From contig PAAX01000014.1 in the NCBI GenBank assembly GCA_002698995.1, positions 62,001-126,000 on the forward strand: a stretch of 64,000 nt of DNA, written 5' to 3'. The DNA is from Ignavibacteriota bacterium. Its GTDB lineage: Bacteria; Bacteroidota; Ignavibacteria; Ignavibacteriales; Melioribacteraceae. The translations under genes and the position numbers were made by a program. The notes below the pieces were generated by a model. It did not search any database, had not been told where the DNA came from, and was given only the letters and a program-made list of their open reading frames with translations. Of the stretch, positions 44,092 through 53,844 are shown piece after piece (within the stretch, counting starts at the first letter, position 1; every line of letters starts with the position of its first letter).

Positions 44092-44514
44092 ATGAAAAGA
44101 TTTGTTTTAATACTTATAATTTTATTTGCCGTATCATGCTCAAGCGATGAGAACAGGAAAATTGAAATCAACAAGATTGATGCATTTGCATTTCAGCTTG
44201 ATGAAGGCTGGGAATTGAACGGTTCGGCAATAATTAAAAATTTTACTGTAGTAGAAAATGAAAATAATTTTTCATCTAAGCTTTCTTATTATATAAATCT
44301 AACTCAGCCGGATAGCTCAATTGTTGAAGAAGCTGACTATGGTTTAATTGACATTTCTGAGGCTGAAGAATTAAGTGAATACCAATTGAATTTTCAGATT
44401 GAACTTGATTCAGGTTTTTCAAGCGGAAACTATAATTTTTTATTAATCGTTCTGGATGATGTTAACGGAACATCTGATTCAATATCAACAAGTTTTGAAT
44501 TATCTGTTGATTAA
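44092..44514 (+). CDS. Small lipoprotein of unknown function
   Basis: 140 residues with a lipoprotein signal (MKRFVLILIILFAVSCSSDE) and a beta-rich body (FAFQLDEGWELNGSAIIKNF, LSYYINLTQPD, NFLLIVLDDVNG). No family recognised. It begins after AAAAGGAAAAAAT. The icd gene follows 32 bp later in the same direction, perhaps under a shared promoter. Confidence 0.72.
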   Translation: MKRFVLILIILFAVSCSSDENRKIEINKIDAFAFQLDEGWELNGSAIIKNFTVVENENNFSSKLSYYINLTQPDSSIVEEADYGLIDISEAEELSEYQLNFQIELDSGFSSGNYNFLLIVLDDVNGTSDSISTSFELSVD

Positions 44515-44546
44515 GCACTATTAACTTTTTGAAAGGAAACTATAAA

Positions 44547-45983
44547 ATGAATAAAACTCCGATAACCGTTGCATATGGAGATGGAATTGGTCCCGAAATT
44601 ATGCGCGCTGTCTTGAAAATTTTAGAAGCAGCCGGTGCTCAATTAGAAATTGAAGAGATTGAAATCGGTGAAAAACAGTACCTAAAAGGAATAGATACCG
44701 GCATGGATAAATCGGCTTGGGAATCCCTTAGAAGAACAAAAGTTTTTCTTAAAGCACCAATTACTACTCCAAGAGGAGGAGGATATAAAAGCTTAAATGT
44801 AACAACAAGAAAAGCATTTGGATTATATGCCAATGTTCGTCCAGCAGTTTCATACCGTCCATTCATTAGAACAAAACACCCTGATATGGATGTGGTTATC
44901 ATTCGTGAAAATGAAGAAGATACATACGCCGGAATTGAACATCGTCAAACAGATCAAGTATATCAATGCTTAAAATTAATAACCAGACCGGGATGCGAAA
45001 AGATTATCCGTTATGCATTTGAATATGCAGTTGAAAACAACAGAAGAAAAGTATCATGCTTTGTTAAAGATAATATTATGAAGCATACAGACGGTTTGTT
45101 TCATCAAGTCTTTAACGAAATTGCTCAAGAATATCCTGATATAGAAACCGATAACTGGATTATAGATATTGGCGCAGCAAGATTAGCAGATACCCCGGAA
45201 ATGTTTGATGTAATTGTAACTCTTAATTTATACGGGGATATAATTTCGGATATAGCCGCACAAATAGCCGGATCTGTTGGTTTAGCAGGATCAGCAAATA
45301 TTGGTGAACACCTTGCAATGTTTGAAGCAATACACGGATCAGCTCCGGATATAGCGGGAAAAGGAATAGCAAATCCATCCGGACTTCTTATGGCAGCCGT
45401 TATGATGCTCGTTCATATTCATCAAGTGGAAGCTGCTGCAAAAGTCCATAATGCATGGTTAAGAACTATTGAAGAAGGTTATCATACAGCTGATATTTAT
45501 GAAAGAGGTATAAGTAAGCAGAGATTAAGTACCGAAGAATTTGCAGATGTAGTAATTAATCATCTTGGGGAAAAACCTCATGAATTGAAGGAAGTTCATT
45601 ACTTCATTCCAAAGAACATGAACTTAAAAAGAAATCCAAGAAGAAAAGATGATAAAGAATTAGTTGGAGTTGATGTATTCTTGGATTGGTCTAAAGGTAC
45701 TCCTAATGAATTAGGTGACGAACTAAGCAAAGTATTTACGGATCAACTGAAATTAAAAGTTATTACTAACAGGGGAATTAAAGTTTACCCAGAAGGTTTA
45801 CCTGAAACTTTCTGCACAGATCACTGGAGATGCAGATTTTGGTCCGGCGACTGGAAGCAAATTGAGAAAAAAGAAATTATCAAACTGTTGGAAAAAATTG
45901 AAACTGCCGGATTTGAATTTATAAAAACAGAAAACCTATATACATTTAACGGTAAACTCGGATTTTCCGAAGTGCACGGATAG
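44547..45983 (+). CDS. icd: Isocitrate dehydrogenase (Thermus-type, about 480 residues)
   Basis: 478 residues from ATG 44547, with GAAAGGA upstream. Family motifs: YGDGIGPEIM at the start, substrate loop ESLRRTKVFLKAPITTPRGGG, RENEEDTYAGIEHRQT, and the NAD(P) region EAIHGSAPDIAGKGIANPSGLL. A C-terminal extension of ~130 residues (from about 345) is present, as in Thermus/Rickettsia-type enzymes. It decarboxylates isocitrate to 2-oxoglutarate in the TCA cycle. Cofactor preference (NADP or NAD) is not decided from sequence reading. Confidence 0.9.
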   Translation: MNKTPITVAYGDGIGPEIMRAVLKILEAAGAQLEIEEIEIGEKQYLKGIDTGMDKSAWESLRRTKVFLKAPITTPRGGGYKSLNVTTRKAFGLYANVRPAVSYRPFIRTKHPDMDVVIIRENEEDTYAGIEHRQTDQVYQCLKLITRPGCEKIIRYAFEYAVENNRRKVSCFVKDNIMKHTDGLFHQVFNEIAQEYPDIETDNWIIDIGAARLADTPEMFDVIVTLNLYGDIISDIAAQIAGSVGLAGSANIGEHLAMFEAIHGSAPDIAGKGIANPSGLLMAAVMMLVHIHQVEAAAKVHNAWLRTIEEGYHTADIYERGISKQRLSTEEFADVVINHLGEKPHELKEVHYFIPKNMNLKRNPRRKDDKELVGVDVFLDWSKGTPNELGDELSKVFTDQLKLKVITNRGIKVYPEGLPETFCTDHWRCRFWSGDWKQIEKKEIIKLLEKIETAGFEFIKTENLYTFNGKLGFSEVHG

Positions 45984-45995
45984 AAATGTAAAATT

Positions 45996-46025
45996 ATCCG
46001 GTATCATTTTATTTTGATACCGGAT
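45996..46025. terminator. Bidirectional terminator between icd and glgA
   Basis: ATCCGGTATCA (45996-46006) pairs with TGATACCGGAT (46015-46025) around an 8-nt loop of T/A. The right arm is followed by TTTTATTC on the plus strand and the mirrored side by AATTTTACAT on the minus strand. It lies between convergent genes. Confidence 0.88.
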
Positions 46026-46030
46026 TTTAT

Positions 46031-47494
46031 TCAAATTTTTTGAACTGCTTTTTTGTACAAATCAACATATTCTTCAGCCGAATGTTTCCATGAATAATCC
46101 TTAACCATTCCGTTTCTAATTATTTTTTCCCAGACAGGTTTGTTATGGAAATCATTAACTGCTCTCTTTATAGATTGCAGTAATGCTGAAGATGAATAAT
46201 CATAAAAAGAAAATCCGTTTCCTATATTCATTCCATAAGAATTATATTCGTTCCAATCCTGCACTGTATCAGCTAATCCGCCGGTTTTTCTAACAACCGG
46301 AACAGTTCCATATTTCAAAGAATAAATTTGATTCAATCCGCATGGTTCATAATGCGAAGGCATTAAAAATATATCAGAACCTGCTTCAATTAAATGTGAT
46401 AGTTCATTATTGAAGCCAATATAAGCACCAACTTTATTGGGATAATAATAGGCAAATTGATTAAAGAGACTTTGATAATGAGATTCACCCGAACCCAGAA
46501 CAACTAACTGAATATTCATTTTCATCAGATCATTCATAATTGGAGCAATAATATCAAATCCTTTTTGTGAAACCATTCTAGAAATTATACCGATTAAAGG
46601 AATATCTTCATGATAAGACAATCCAAATTTTTCAGCCAAAAATTGTTTGTTCTTTTTCTTTCCTTCAAAGTTATCAATTGAATAGTGATATGGAATCAGT
46701 TTATCTTTCTCAGGATTCCAAATATCATAATCGATACCGTTAATAATTCCGTAAAAATCTTGTTCTCTGTATTTGAGGTAATTTTCCATTCCCGCACCAT
46801 ACTCAGATGTAAGAAGTTCCTTTGCATAAGTATTGCTTACTGTATTAACAACTTCAGACATCATAATTGCGGCTTTCATAAAATTCACATCACCGTCATG
46901 TTCAATTATTCCCGGGGGATTAAAAAACTTTTCATCTATCTCTGCTCTCAGCAAAGTATCTTTACCAAATCTGCCTTGATAAGCAATATTATGAATGGTA
47001 TAAACGAAGGCGATATTATCAAAGAACCTATCCCACTTGTAATTATCTTTAATAAGAAGGGGAATTAAACCTGTCTGCCAATCATTGCAGTGAATAATAT
47101 CCGGTTTCCATTGAAGTCTTTGTAAAGACTCTATCATTCCCTTTTGAAAAAGTATAAATCTTTCATCTTCATCCCAATTATTAGTATAAATTTTATTTCG
47201 ATGAAAATAATAAGGATGATCAATAAAAATAATTTCAACATTTGAATTCGGCAGAAAGCCGTTGTAAAGTTTTACGTTTCTATCCCAGCCTCCAACTCTA
47301 ACCGGAAATTCGGGAATATCTTCTCGCCTGTTGATGAAGTACTTGTTATGATCAATACTGTTATAATTAGGCATAAAAACTTTAACTTCATGTCCTAATT
47401 TTGCAAGTTCAATCGGAAGAGAGCCGGCAACATCTGCTAATCCGCCGGTTTTTGCATAAGGAAATACTTCACTGGATACAAAAGCTATTTTCAT
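46031..47494 (-). CDS. glgA: Glycogen (starch) synthase
   Basis: 487 residues. ADP-glucose-binding motif KTGGLADVAGSLPIEL at the N-terminus, HCNDWQTGLIPLL, YTIHNIAYQG, and the donor-site MPSHYEPCGLNQIYSLKYGTVPVVRKTGGLADTV near the C-terminus are diagnostic of GT5 GlgA. It elongates alpha-1,4-glucan from ADP-glucose, so the organism probably stores glycogen. glgB, glgC or other glycogen genes are not adjacent. Confidence 0.94.
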   Translation of the reverse strand: MKIAFVSSEVFPYAKTGGLADVAGSLPIELAKLGHEVKVFMPNYNSIDHNKYFINRREDIPEFPVRVGGWDRNVKLYNGFLPNSNVEIIFIDHPYYFHRNKIYTNNWDEDERFILFQKGMIESLQRLQWKPDIIHCNDWQTGLIPLLIKDNYKWDRFFDNIAFVYTIHNIAYQGRFGKDTLLRAEIDEKFFNPPGIIEHDGDVNFMKAAIMMSEVVNTVSNTYAKELLTSEYGAGMENYLKYREQDFYGIINGIDYDIWNPEKDKLIPYHYSIDNFEGKKKNKQFLAEKFGLSYHEDIPLIGIISRMVSQKGFDIIAPIMNDLMKMNIQLVVLGSGESHYQSLFNQFAYYYPNKVGAYIGFNNELSHLIEAGSDIFLMPSHYEPCGLNQIYSLKYGTVPVVRKTGGLADTVQDWNEYNSYGMNIGNGFSFYDYSSSALLQSIKRAVNDFHNKPVWEKIIRNGMVKDYSWKHSAEEYVDLYKKAVQKI

Positions 47495-47687
47495 TTTGAT
47501 GATTCTTTTGATTTTTAAAGTACAAAGATAATGAAAGAGTTATAGAAATAATTCATTTTATTAAGATTGATTATCTTAAAATATGCAGATAAAATTACTC
47601 TAGATTAATAATGATTTATTTGCTATGATTTATTATTATTTAATAGATGTTTTATAATTGTGTTCGACAAACAAATTAAAGTGAGAT

Positions 47688-48461
47688 ATGAAAAAAACAA
47701 TCCTCTCTGTTCTTATTATTTTATCTTTATTTATTATTTCTTGCGATGAAAACTCAACCTCGCCGCAAAGATCAGAAAAACAGACAATTAAAGTAATTGA
47801 CGAAACCGGTAATCCTATCCCAAAAGTTGAGGTTACTTTTTTGTATAATAATGATAATAGTTACTACCAGCCCACACCGACTAATTCAAAAACATTTTTA
47901 CCAAAAATTAATAAGTTAAGCAATGCCGCAACACCATTTAAGCTTTACCAAAATATTCCAAATCCCGTAAGTGCAATAACTCATATTAGATTCAGCATTC
48001 CGCGCAAAGGGGAAATAAATATTCAATTAAACAGCACTAGTAGTTTTGATGAAATTTTTAGTTACAAGAAAAATGTAGAGCCCGGAATTTATCAGTTCTA
48101 TATTGATATTTTAGATTCTTCCTTTGCAAAATTTACGAATGATTTTTATAGACTGAGTCTTACTCTAAATACCGAAAATGGTTCAAGATTTATTGATACA
48201 AAGGATATGCTGATAATTTCAAATGAGGCTCAAAAGAATTATATAACCAACAGCACAGGAAGTTTTTATTTTACAAAAGAAGATGTAAAAATTGGAAGCA
48301 GTTACATTTATACTTTACCAAATGGAGATTTAGTAGAAAAAATTATCGGTAGTCCAACTTACTTTAAATTACACAAAGAAGGTTATGCGCCTAACTACCT
48401 TTCAATGAACAGTGATCAATATTTCTATCAAGTTACTCTTAAGAAAGAGGGGGTAGAATGA
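47688..48461 (+). CDS. Lipoprotein with an internal sorting-domain-like segment
   Basis: 257 residues with a lipoprotein signal (MKKTILSVLIILSLFIISCD). After a short carboxypeptidase-regulatory-like strand (KVIDETGNPIPKVEVTFLY), residues ~84-160 look like a T9SS sorting domain placed inside the chain: PFKLYQNIPNPVSAITHIRF recalls the NYPNPFNP...I.F motif. After it come EPGIYQFYIDILD and a further ~90 residues (YITNSTGSFYFTKEDV, GYAPNYL). In ordinary T9SS cargo this module is at the very end. The stop overlaps the next T9SS gene by 4 bp, so the two are coupled. Function unknown. Confidence 0.78.
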   Translation: MKKTILSVLIILSLFIISCDENSTSPQRSEKQTIKVIDETGNPIPKVEVTFLYNNDNSYYQPTPTNSKTFLPKINKLSNAATPFKLYQNIPNPVSAITHIRFSIPRKGEINIQLNSTSSFDEIFSYKKNVEPGIYQFYIDILDSSFAKFTNDFYRLSLTLNTENGSRFIDTKDMLIISNEAQKNYITNSTGSFYFTKEDVKIGSSYIYTLPNGDLVEKIIGSPTYFKLHKEGYAPNYLSMNSDQYFYQVTLKKEGVE

Positions 48462-50665
48462 AACGAACAATTGTGATAATTATTTTATTGTCTTTATCAT
48501 TAAATGCACAAGAAAGGTGGTACGTTTGGGATGCTCCAAGAATTGATTTTCAGAAACCATTTATTTCTTTTTATGAAGATAACCTATTTTACCTATCCCT
48601 TGATGGTATGTTCTTCAAATCCGATCCTTATTTTAATTCTAAAGAATTCAGCTTTTTACCTCCATTTGAAGTTGATGTAAATTTCAAGCCTGTTTCTAAA
48701 AAGAATTTTTTATTTGTTGATGAGAATATTGGATTCTTCATTTTTAAGACTAATGAAATTTACAAGACGGTTGACGGTGGAGTTAATTGGGAATTGCAAA
48801 GCAATCTTACGGGAAATATGATCGAATACACAAAAGACGGAGTTCTTTTTTTATTTGATAGATATATATATAAATCTTATGATAAAGGCGAGACTTGGAT
48901 TAAGCTTCCTGCAAGCAATAATTATTTTGATTACGGTGATCCGATTGATCTTGTTGCTTTAGACTCATTAAATATTTGGGTAATTAAAAAACAAGAGTAT
49001 AATACGTTTCCCCCACAGCCAACAACTATAAATTGCTACACAACCGATGGCGGATATACTTGGAATAAGTTTAACGAAAACATAATAACCTCATTTCGTT
49101 TAGATTATCTTGCTATCATGTTTAATGAGGATGGGATTGGGTTTATTTCAGGCGAATATTTATCAGCGCAAGCAAACAAAATTATACCCTTTATATTAAA
49201 GACATCGGATAACGGTAGGACTTGGAATTTCAATTATTTGATTGAAGATTCAATTAGTGACATCTTCTATCAAAATGGTGAATGGTTATTTTTCCCAGCA
49301 TACAAATCCGGTTATTATCTTTCAACGGATGATTTGAATTCAGCTCCTTCTCTTTATAACTCCAATAAATATTATGACAGAAAGTTTTACCATTCATCCC
49401 AAGAGCTTTTATATACAATTTCATGGAATAGTTTTTCAATAAATACCGGAAGCTTTGAGAATATTAATGACTACAACATTCAATTTAATTCAATGCCCGA
49501 TTTTTGGTTCAAATATGATCACCAAACTAATTCAGCCTTTGTTTATAAAAGTAACGAATCTTCTCAATTCTTATTCGAAAATGAAAAAAGTGATTATACT
49601 CCAATAAATCTTGATTGGAGATTTTTATCTAATGGCTTGCTGCAATTTCATAGCAAAACATTTTATACAATAAATAATAATCAACTTCTTTCTGCCGGAA
49701 ATTATGGCAGAGCTCCGTTAGAAATTACTCCTCTTTATACTAACTCTTTAACAACACCGAAGTACACAGTTTATGATGATAATTCATTTTTTGTAGTCAG
49801 TCCAAATAATTTGTACTATTACTTTAAAGATGATTACTTAAAGCGGTTTAGTTCACCATTTATGAAGGAGATAAAAATTACATCATTAGTTCAATACGAT
49901 AATGATAAACTTCTGGCAGTTGGAAATTATTTCGAAGCCCCAGGGTTTTTAAGAACTGAGGACGGCGCAAAAACATGGTCGTTTATTGAAAGTGAATATT
50001 CTTTTTCAACAATTCAAAAATTTAATGATTCTACTCTTTTAGCAACAAACGGAAGTAATATTTATTCTTCAACAGATTTCGGAATAACATGGAATTCCAT
50101 CTATAAAGAGGTTTATGAAAGCTATATTCTTGATTTTAATATTTATAATAATTCTACATTACTTTTATCAACATCTCAAGGAATAAAAGTATTTGATATC
50201 AATTCGGGGGAAATAAAATCAGAGTTTAAGGTTCATCCCTACTTCAAATCATTTAAAGAGGTTTACTTAATTAATGAAAAGCTGATAATAGGGAAAACTC
50301 AGGACCAATATTTTGTTAAAGTAACAGATTTTAATCTTGAGCTCCTGGAAAAATCGTTTAACAATTCCAGCAATGAAAATCCAGTAAACGAAAATAAAAC
50401 TGTTAGTAATCTCCTTTCTCAAAATTATCCCAATCCTTTTAATCCAATTACAAATATTAATTATTACGTAATGGGTAATGAGTTTGTAAGTCTAAAGGTG
50501 TATGATGTTTTGGGAAATGAAATAGCTGTTTTGGTTAATGAAATGAAATCAAAAGGAAATTATCAAGCGGCGTTTGATGGCTCAAATCTTCCAAGTGGTT
50601 TATATATTTATAAATTAAATGTAGGAAGTTATTCCCAAGTAAAGAAAATGATGCTTTTAAAGTAA
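48458..50665 (+). CDS. Large secreted T9SS protein with propeller-type repeats
   Basis: 735 residues: signal peptide MKRTIVIIILLSLSLNAQ and a long body with repeated BNR/YCF48-like blocks (EIYKTVDGGVNWELQ, YIYKSYDKGETWIKL, TTDGGYTWNKF, FLRTEDGAKTWSFI, STDFGITWNSI). The last ~85 residues are a sorting domain (NYPNPFNPITNINYYVM, SLKVYDVLGNEIAVLVN, GLYIYKLNVG). The sialidase-like Asp-box motifs suggest a beta-propeller for binding or hydrolysis, but no catalytic Tyr/Glu set was picked out. It starts within the end of the preceding lipoprotein gene. Probably displayed on the cell surface. Confidence 0.85.
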   Translation: MKRTIVIIILLSLSLNAQERWYVWDAPRIDFQKPFISFYEDNLFYLSLDGMFFKSDPYFNSKEFSFLPPFEVDVNFKPVSKKNFLFVDENIGFFIFKTNEIYKTVDGGVNWELQSNLTGNMIEYTKDGVLFLFDRYIYKSYDKGETWIKLPASNNYFDYGDPIDLVALDSLNIWVIKKQEYNTFPPQPTTINCYTTDGGYTWNKFNENIITSFRLDYLAIMFNEDGIGFISGEYLSAQANKIIPFILKTSDNGRTWNFNYLIEDSISDIFYQNGEWLFFPAYKSGYYLSTDDLNSAPSLYNSNKYYDRKFYHSSQELLYTISWNSFSINTGSFENINDYNIQFNSMPDFWFKYDHQTNSAFVYKSNESSQFLFENEKSDYTPINLDWRFLSNGLLQFHSKTFYTINNNQLLSAGNYGRAPLEITPLYTNSLTTPKYTVYDDNSFFVVSPNNLYYYFKDDYLKRFSSPFMKEIKITSLVQYDNDKLLAVGNYFEAPGFLRTEDGAKTWSFIESEYSFSTIQKFNDSTLLATNGSNIYSSTDFGITWNSIYKEVYESYILDFNIYNNSTLLLSTSQGIKVFDINSGEIKSEFKVHPYFKSFKEVYLINEKLIIGKTQDQYFVKVTDFNLELLEKSFNNSSNENPVNENKTVSNLLSQNYPNPFNPITNINYYVMGNEFVSLKVYDVLGNEIAVLVNEMKSKGNYQAAFDGSNLPSGLYIYKLNVGSYSQVKKMMLLK

Positions 50666-50683
50666 TCCGATTTTATAATATTT

Positions 50684-50730
50684 TGAGACTGATTTAACGA
50701 AACAAATTCCATTTCAAAAAATCAGTCTCA
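50684..50730. terminator. Bidirectional terminator between the T9SS gene and the redoxin gene
   Basis: TGAGACTGATTT (50684-50695) pairs exactly with AAATCAGTCTCA (50719-50730), enclosing a 23-nt loop. TCTTTTATT follows on the plus strand. It lies between two convergent genes. Confidence 0.85.
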
Positions 50731-50737
50731 TCTTTTA

Positions 50738-51337
50738 TTAATACTTTACACTGCATCCGTATGGAGTTGAAACTTTTGTAGTTACCTCTTTACCGCTCAT
50801 TAATTCATCCAATGCGGTTGAGACATAATTCTTTGCTGTTTTAATATCATCTTTGTTTGCTGTTGCTTTATCATCAATACCACCAGCATAAACAAGTTTT
50901 CCTTCTTTATCAATTATGAACATATGCGGAGTCGTTTTTGCACCGTACATTTTACCAACTTTTCCAGTATCATCTACTAAATAACCGGTAAATGCTGCAT
51001 TATGTGCTTTTGATCTTTTATTGATTTCCTCATTAGAAAAGTTTCCCTGCTTCCCTTCAACAGATGAACAAACAGCCAGCCAAACAACTCCGGCTTCAGT
51101 ATATTTTGTTTGCAGACTCTGCATATTTCCAGAATCATAATGTTTTTTAACAAAAGGGCAGTCGTAATTAATCCACTCAAGAACTACATACTTACCTGCA
51201 AAATCACTTAATGAATGCTCTTTGCCGTTTGAATCCTTTAATGTAAAGTTAGGTGCTTTTTCATCTATCTTTGCAGTCTGTGCAAATAATGTTAGTGATA
51301 ATAACATTAATCCCAGAACAGAAATTATTTTCTTCAT
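50738..51337 (-). CDS. Exported AhpC/TSA-type thioredoxin-fold protein
   Basis: 199 residues with signal peptide (MKKIISVLGLMLLSLTLFAQ). The thioredoxin fold is AhpC/TSA/redoxin-like: APNFTLKDSNGKEHSLSDF, then EWINYDCPFVKKHY with a single Cys60 in place of CXXC, and TTPHMFIIDKEGKLVYAGG. A second Cys occurs in AVCSS (about residue 93) and another near the end (YGCSVKY). It probably reduces or oxidises thiols in the periplasm. The DsbD-like gene ends one codon upstream (1 bp gap), so it is the likely electron donor of this protein. Confidence 0.88.
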   Translation of the reverse strand: MKKIISVLGLMLLSLTLFAQTAKIDEKAPNFTLKDSNGKEHSLSDFAGKYVVLEWINYDCPFVKKHYDSGNMQSLQTKYTEAGVVWLAVCSSVEGKQGNFSNEEINKRSKAHNAAFTGYLVDDTGKVGKMYGAKTTPHMFIIDKEGKLVYAGGIDDKATANKDDIKTAKNYVSTALDELMSGKEVTTKVSTPYGCSVKY

Positions 51338-51338
51338 A

Positions 51339-53432
51339 TTATTCTCCTTTTATATTTAGGTTATTTAGTGCATCCAAAACAATTGATTTTGTTAAAATTT
51401 CCGGAAGCTTAATCGGTACTTTACTTTCTTTATCATATAATATGTAAAGAGGAACACTGTTTCTGCCGAATGAAGCTAAAGCTCTTGTAATTTCGTCATC
51501 TTTATTTGTCCAATCACCTTTAAATGCTGTAATACCAAGCTCTTCAAATTTTTCTGCTACTTCTTGATTATTAAGCGCTACTCTTTCATTTACTTGACAG
51601 CTTAAACACCAAGCCGCTGTAAAATCAATAAAGAGCGGTTTTCCTTCATTTAAAAGACTATCAACTTTTTTCTGACTATATTTCTGCCAATCAATGTATG
51701 AGGAACTAATCGAAGTATTAGCACCAACGGTTTTAGCATCAGCACTATTTGAGATTCCAAAATAAAGAGCAAATGCAATTATCAGCAATGAAATAATCTG
51801 CGCTGTAACTCTCTTAGTTTTTTTGATGTAAATCATTCCCCAATTACCATAAACCCAAGCTGCAATAGATGATAAAAGTAGAGATATTAAAAGTAGAATT
51901 ACACCGTCACTTCCTTTCTGCAATCCATAAACCCAAATAAGCCAGATGACAGTAGCGGCAAGTAAAAATCCCATAAACTGTTTTAGTTTGATCATCCATT
52001 CGCCGGGCTTTGGAATAATCTTCATCCATTTAGGAAAAGCCGAAAGAAGCAAATACGGAAATGCCATTCCAAATCCGAGTGAAGAAAAAATTAAGATATT
52101 AACTAATGCAGACTGCGTTAATGCGAATCCCAATGCGGTTCCCATAAAAGGAGCAGTGCACGGAGTGGCAACAATTGCAGCAGTAACCCCGGAAAGGAAA
52201 TTTGAGAACTTACCATTTTGTGTATCAATTTTATTTTCTAATGTGGTTAACGAAGTTCCAAATTCAAAAACACCAAATAGATTAAGAGCAAAAAGAAAAA
52301 GAAAAACTGAGATCAAGAAAATGAATATTGGAGACTGTAATTGAAATCCCCATCCCAATGCTTCGCCTCCTTCTCTTAATATCAAAAGAAGAGTTGTTAA
52401 AATCCAGAATGAAATTAAAACTCCCAATGTAAACCATAAACCACTTACAAAACTTGCACTTCTTGATTGATTTTTATGATTTACAAATCCCAATATTTTT
52501 ATCGAAAGCACCGGAAGCACACAAGGCATAAGGTTGAGAATTAATCCGCCTATAAAAGCAAAGAAAATTGCGGCAAGAACAGTAATTTTTGATTCTTCAT
52601 TAACTTCAAACTGATCCTGAAATTCTACATTAACATTTAGAGCTTTCTCAGAATTTTCACCACGCCAGCCTTGTGAAGTTACCAGCACTCCATCAAGCGA
52701 TTCAGGTTCTTCGGCTCTAAAATTTTCTAAAAGAACTGTTAAATAGTATGAGCCGTTTCTTAATTCAAATTTCTGATCAGGTGCATTTTGATATATTCCG
52801 TTTTTACTTGGGAAAAAGTATAAATCTGTTAACTCATAATCATATTCAGCAGGAGTTACTTTTATTATAACTTCATTCTCACTTTTAACCGATTCAATTT
52901 TCCAACTCGATTCGTTTAACGGAATATTAAATCTTGCATCTGCAAATTTTTCTAACGCTGCTTCATTCACTTCGGGCAAAGTATTTTTTACCGGCAGAGC
53001 AATTTCTAAATTGGCGTTTCCCGGCAAGCACTCAATTTTACATACAAGCCATTCTACATGTGCTTTAATAGTAACAGTTTCATCGGCATAATTCTGTGGT
53101 GCGGTTAGTTTAACAAGTAGAGTAGTTTCCCCTTCATAACCAAAGTTTGCTAATCCGGACATATAAATTTTCTTTGGATAAGGCCAAACAATCTCGCCAG
53201 CAGTAAATCCTTCAGGTAAATCCCAGTTTATATAAGTAGCCATTCCGGCATCACCAGCATTTTTCCAGTAAGTATGCCATTCATTTTTCATTTTAAGATT
53301 TATTCCAAGCCAAAAGGTACTTCCGGGCTGAATAGAATTTATCTCCGAAACAAGATTTGCTTCAACTAATTTTTCATCATTTTGAGCAAATAAGGTAAGC
53401 GTTGTTAAAAGTATGATTAATAATTTTTTCAA
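51339..53432 (-). CDS. dsbD: DsbD-like thiol:disulfide interchange protein
   Basis: 697 residues. A signal peptide precedes a periplasmic DsbD-alpha-type immunoglobulin domain (about 20-275). Eight or so membrane helices follow (about 280-560), with the PCVLPVLSIK and ATPCTAPFMGTALG cysteine motifs. The C-terminal thioredoxin domain has TAAWCLSCQ (C609, C612). It passes reducing power from cytoplasmic thioredoxin across the membrane to periplasmic partners, here most likely the redoxin encoded immediately downstream. Both are translated from one transcript. Confidence 0.92.
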   Translation of the reverse strand: MKKLLIILLTTLTLFAQNDEKLVEANLVSEINSIQPGSTFWLGINLKMKNEWHTYWKNAGDAGMATYINWDLPEGFTAGEIVWPYPKKIYMSGLANFGYEGETTLLVKLTAPQNYADETVTIKAHVEWLVCKIECLPGNANLEIALPVKNTLPEVNEAALEKFADARFNIPLNESSWKIESVKSENEVIIKVTPAEYDYELTDLYFFPSKNGIYQNAPDQKFELRNGSYYLTVLLENFRAEEPESLDGVLVTSQGWRGENSEKALNVNVEFQDQFEVNEESKITVLAAIFFAFIGGLILNLMPCVLPVLSIKILGFVNHKNQSRSASFVSGLWFTLGVLISFWILTTLLLILREGGEALGWGFQLQSPIFIFLISVFLFLFALNLFGVFEFGTSLTTLENKIDTQNGKFSNFLSGVTAAIVATPCTAPFMGTALGFALTQSALVNILIFSSLGFGMAFPYLLLSAFPKWMKIIPKPGEWMIKLKQFMGFLLAATVIWLIWVYGLQKGSDGVILLLISLLLSSIAAWVYGNWGMIYIKKTKRVTAQIISLLIIAFALYFGISNSADAKTVGANTSISSSYIDWQKYSQKKVDSLLNEGKPLFIDFTAAWCLSCQVNERVALNNQEVAEKFEELGITAFKGDWTNKDDEITRALASFGRNSVPLYILYDKESKVPIKLPEILTKSIVLDALNNLNIKGE

Positions 53433-53844
53433 GTTCTCAAATATTTTTTTGAATTGGAAATATATTAAAAAGAATTGGGGACAAAAGGTTCCATTTCCAA
53501 ATGCAAAATACTAAAATGTGCTCTTTAAAAAGGAGAAAGGCTGTTTCAAAAAATCAGAGGTAAATTTGAAACAACCTTTTGAGGTCCTACGAGAAACTTT
53601 TTTATCATTTAGGTCTGCCGGTAACAACTCAATTTTCAATTGATAATAGCATTGTTAAAAACGACTTCCCCCAACGTAGGTCATTAATTAACTTTTGCTA
53701 TCGCTACCGGTATCAATTTTAATTAAGTGCCGGCATCCCTAAATGCATTCAACCCGAAATCATAATAATATTAATATGCAGATGTAACAACCGCATAAGT
53801 ATGCGGTTTTAGGTGGAAATTTTTGACAGGCTTTTTTGTACTGC
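53433..53844. other. 412-bp intergenic region with hairpins
   Basis: No gene is seen. AAAGGCTGTTTCAAA (53536-53550) pairs with TTTGAAACAACCTTT (53565-53579); on the minus strand it is followed by CTCCTTTTTAAA and may be the terminator of the regulator/kinase operon ending at 53845. A second dyad, AACCGCAT-AAGT-ATGCGGTT, lies at about 53789-53808. CCGGTATC near 53707 and GTGCCGGCATCC near 53728 form an imperfect hairpin. The dsbD promoter must lie near 53433-53530. Confidence 0.6.

Noticed and set aside
46685-47068. Plus-strand open reading frame of 127 codons inside glgA
   Set aside because: Antisense shadow; the GlgA frame has all family motifs.
51946-52344. Plus-strand open reading frame of 132 codons opposite dsbD
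   Set aside because: Antisense to the membrane region of DsbD; the apparent peptide has no coherent features.
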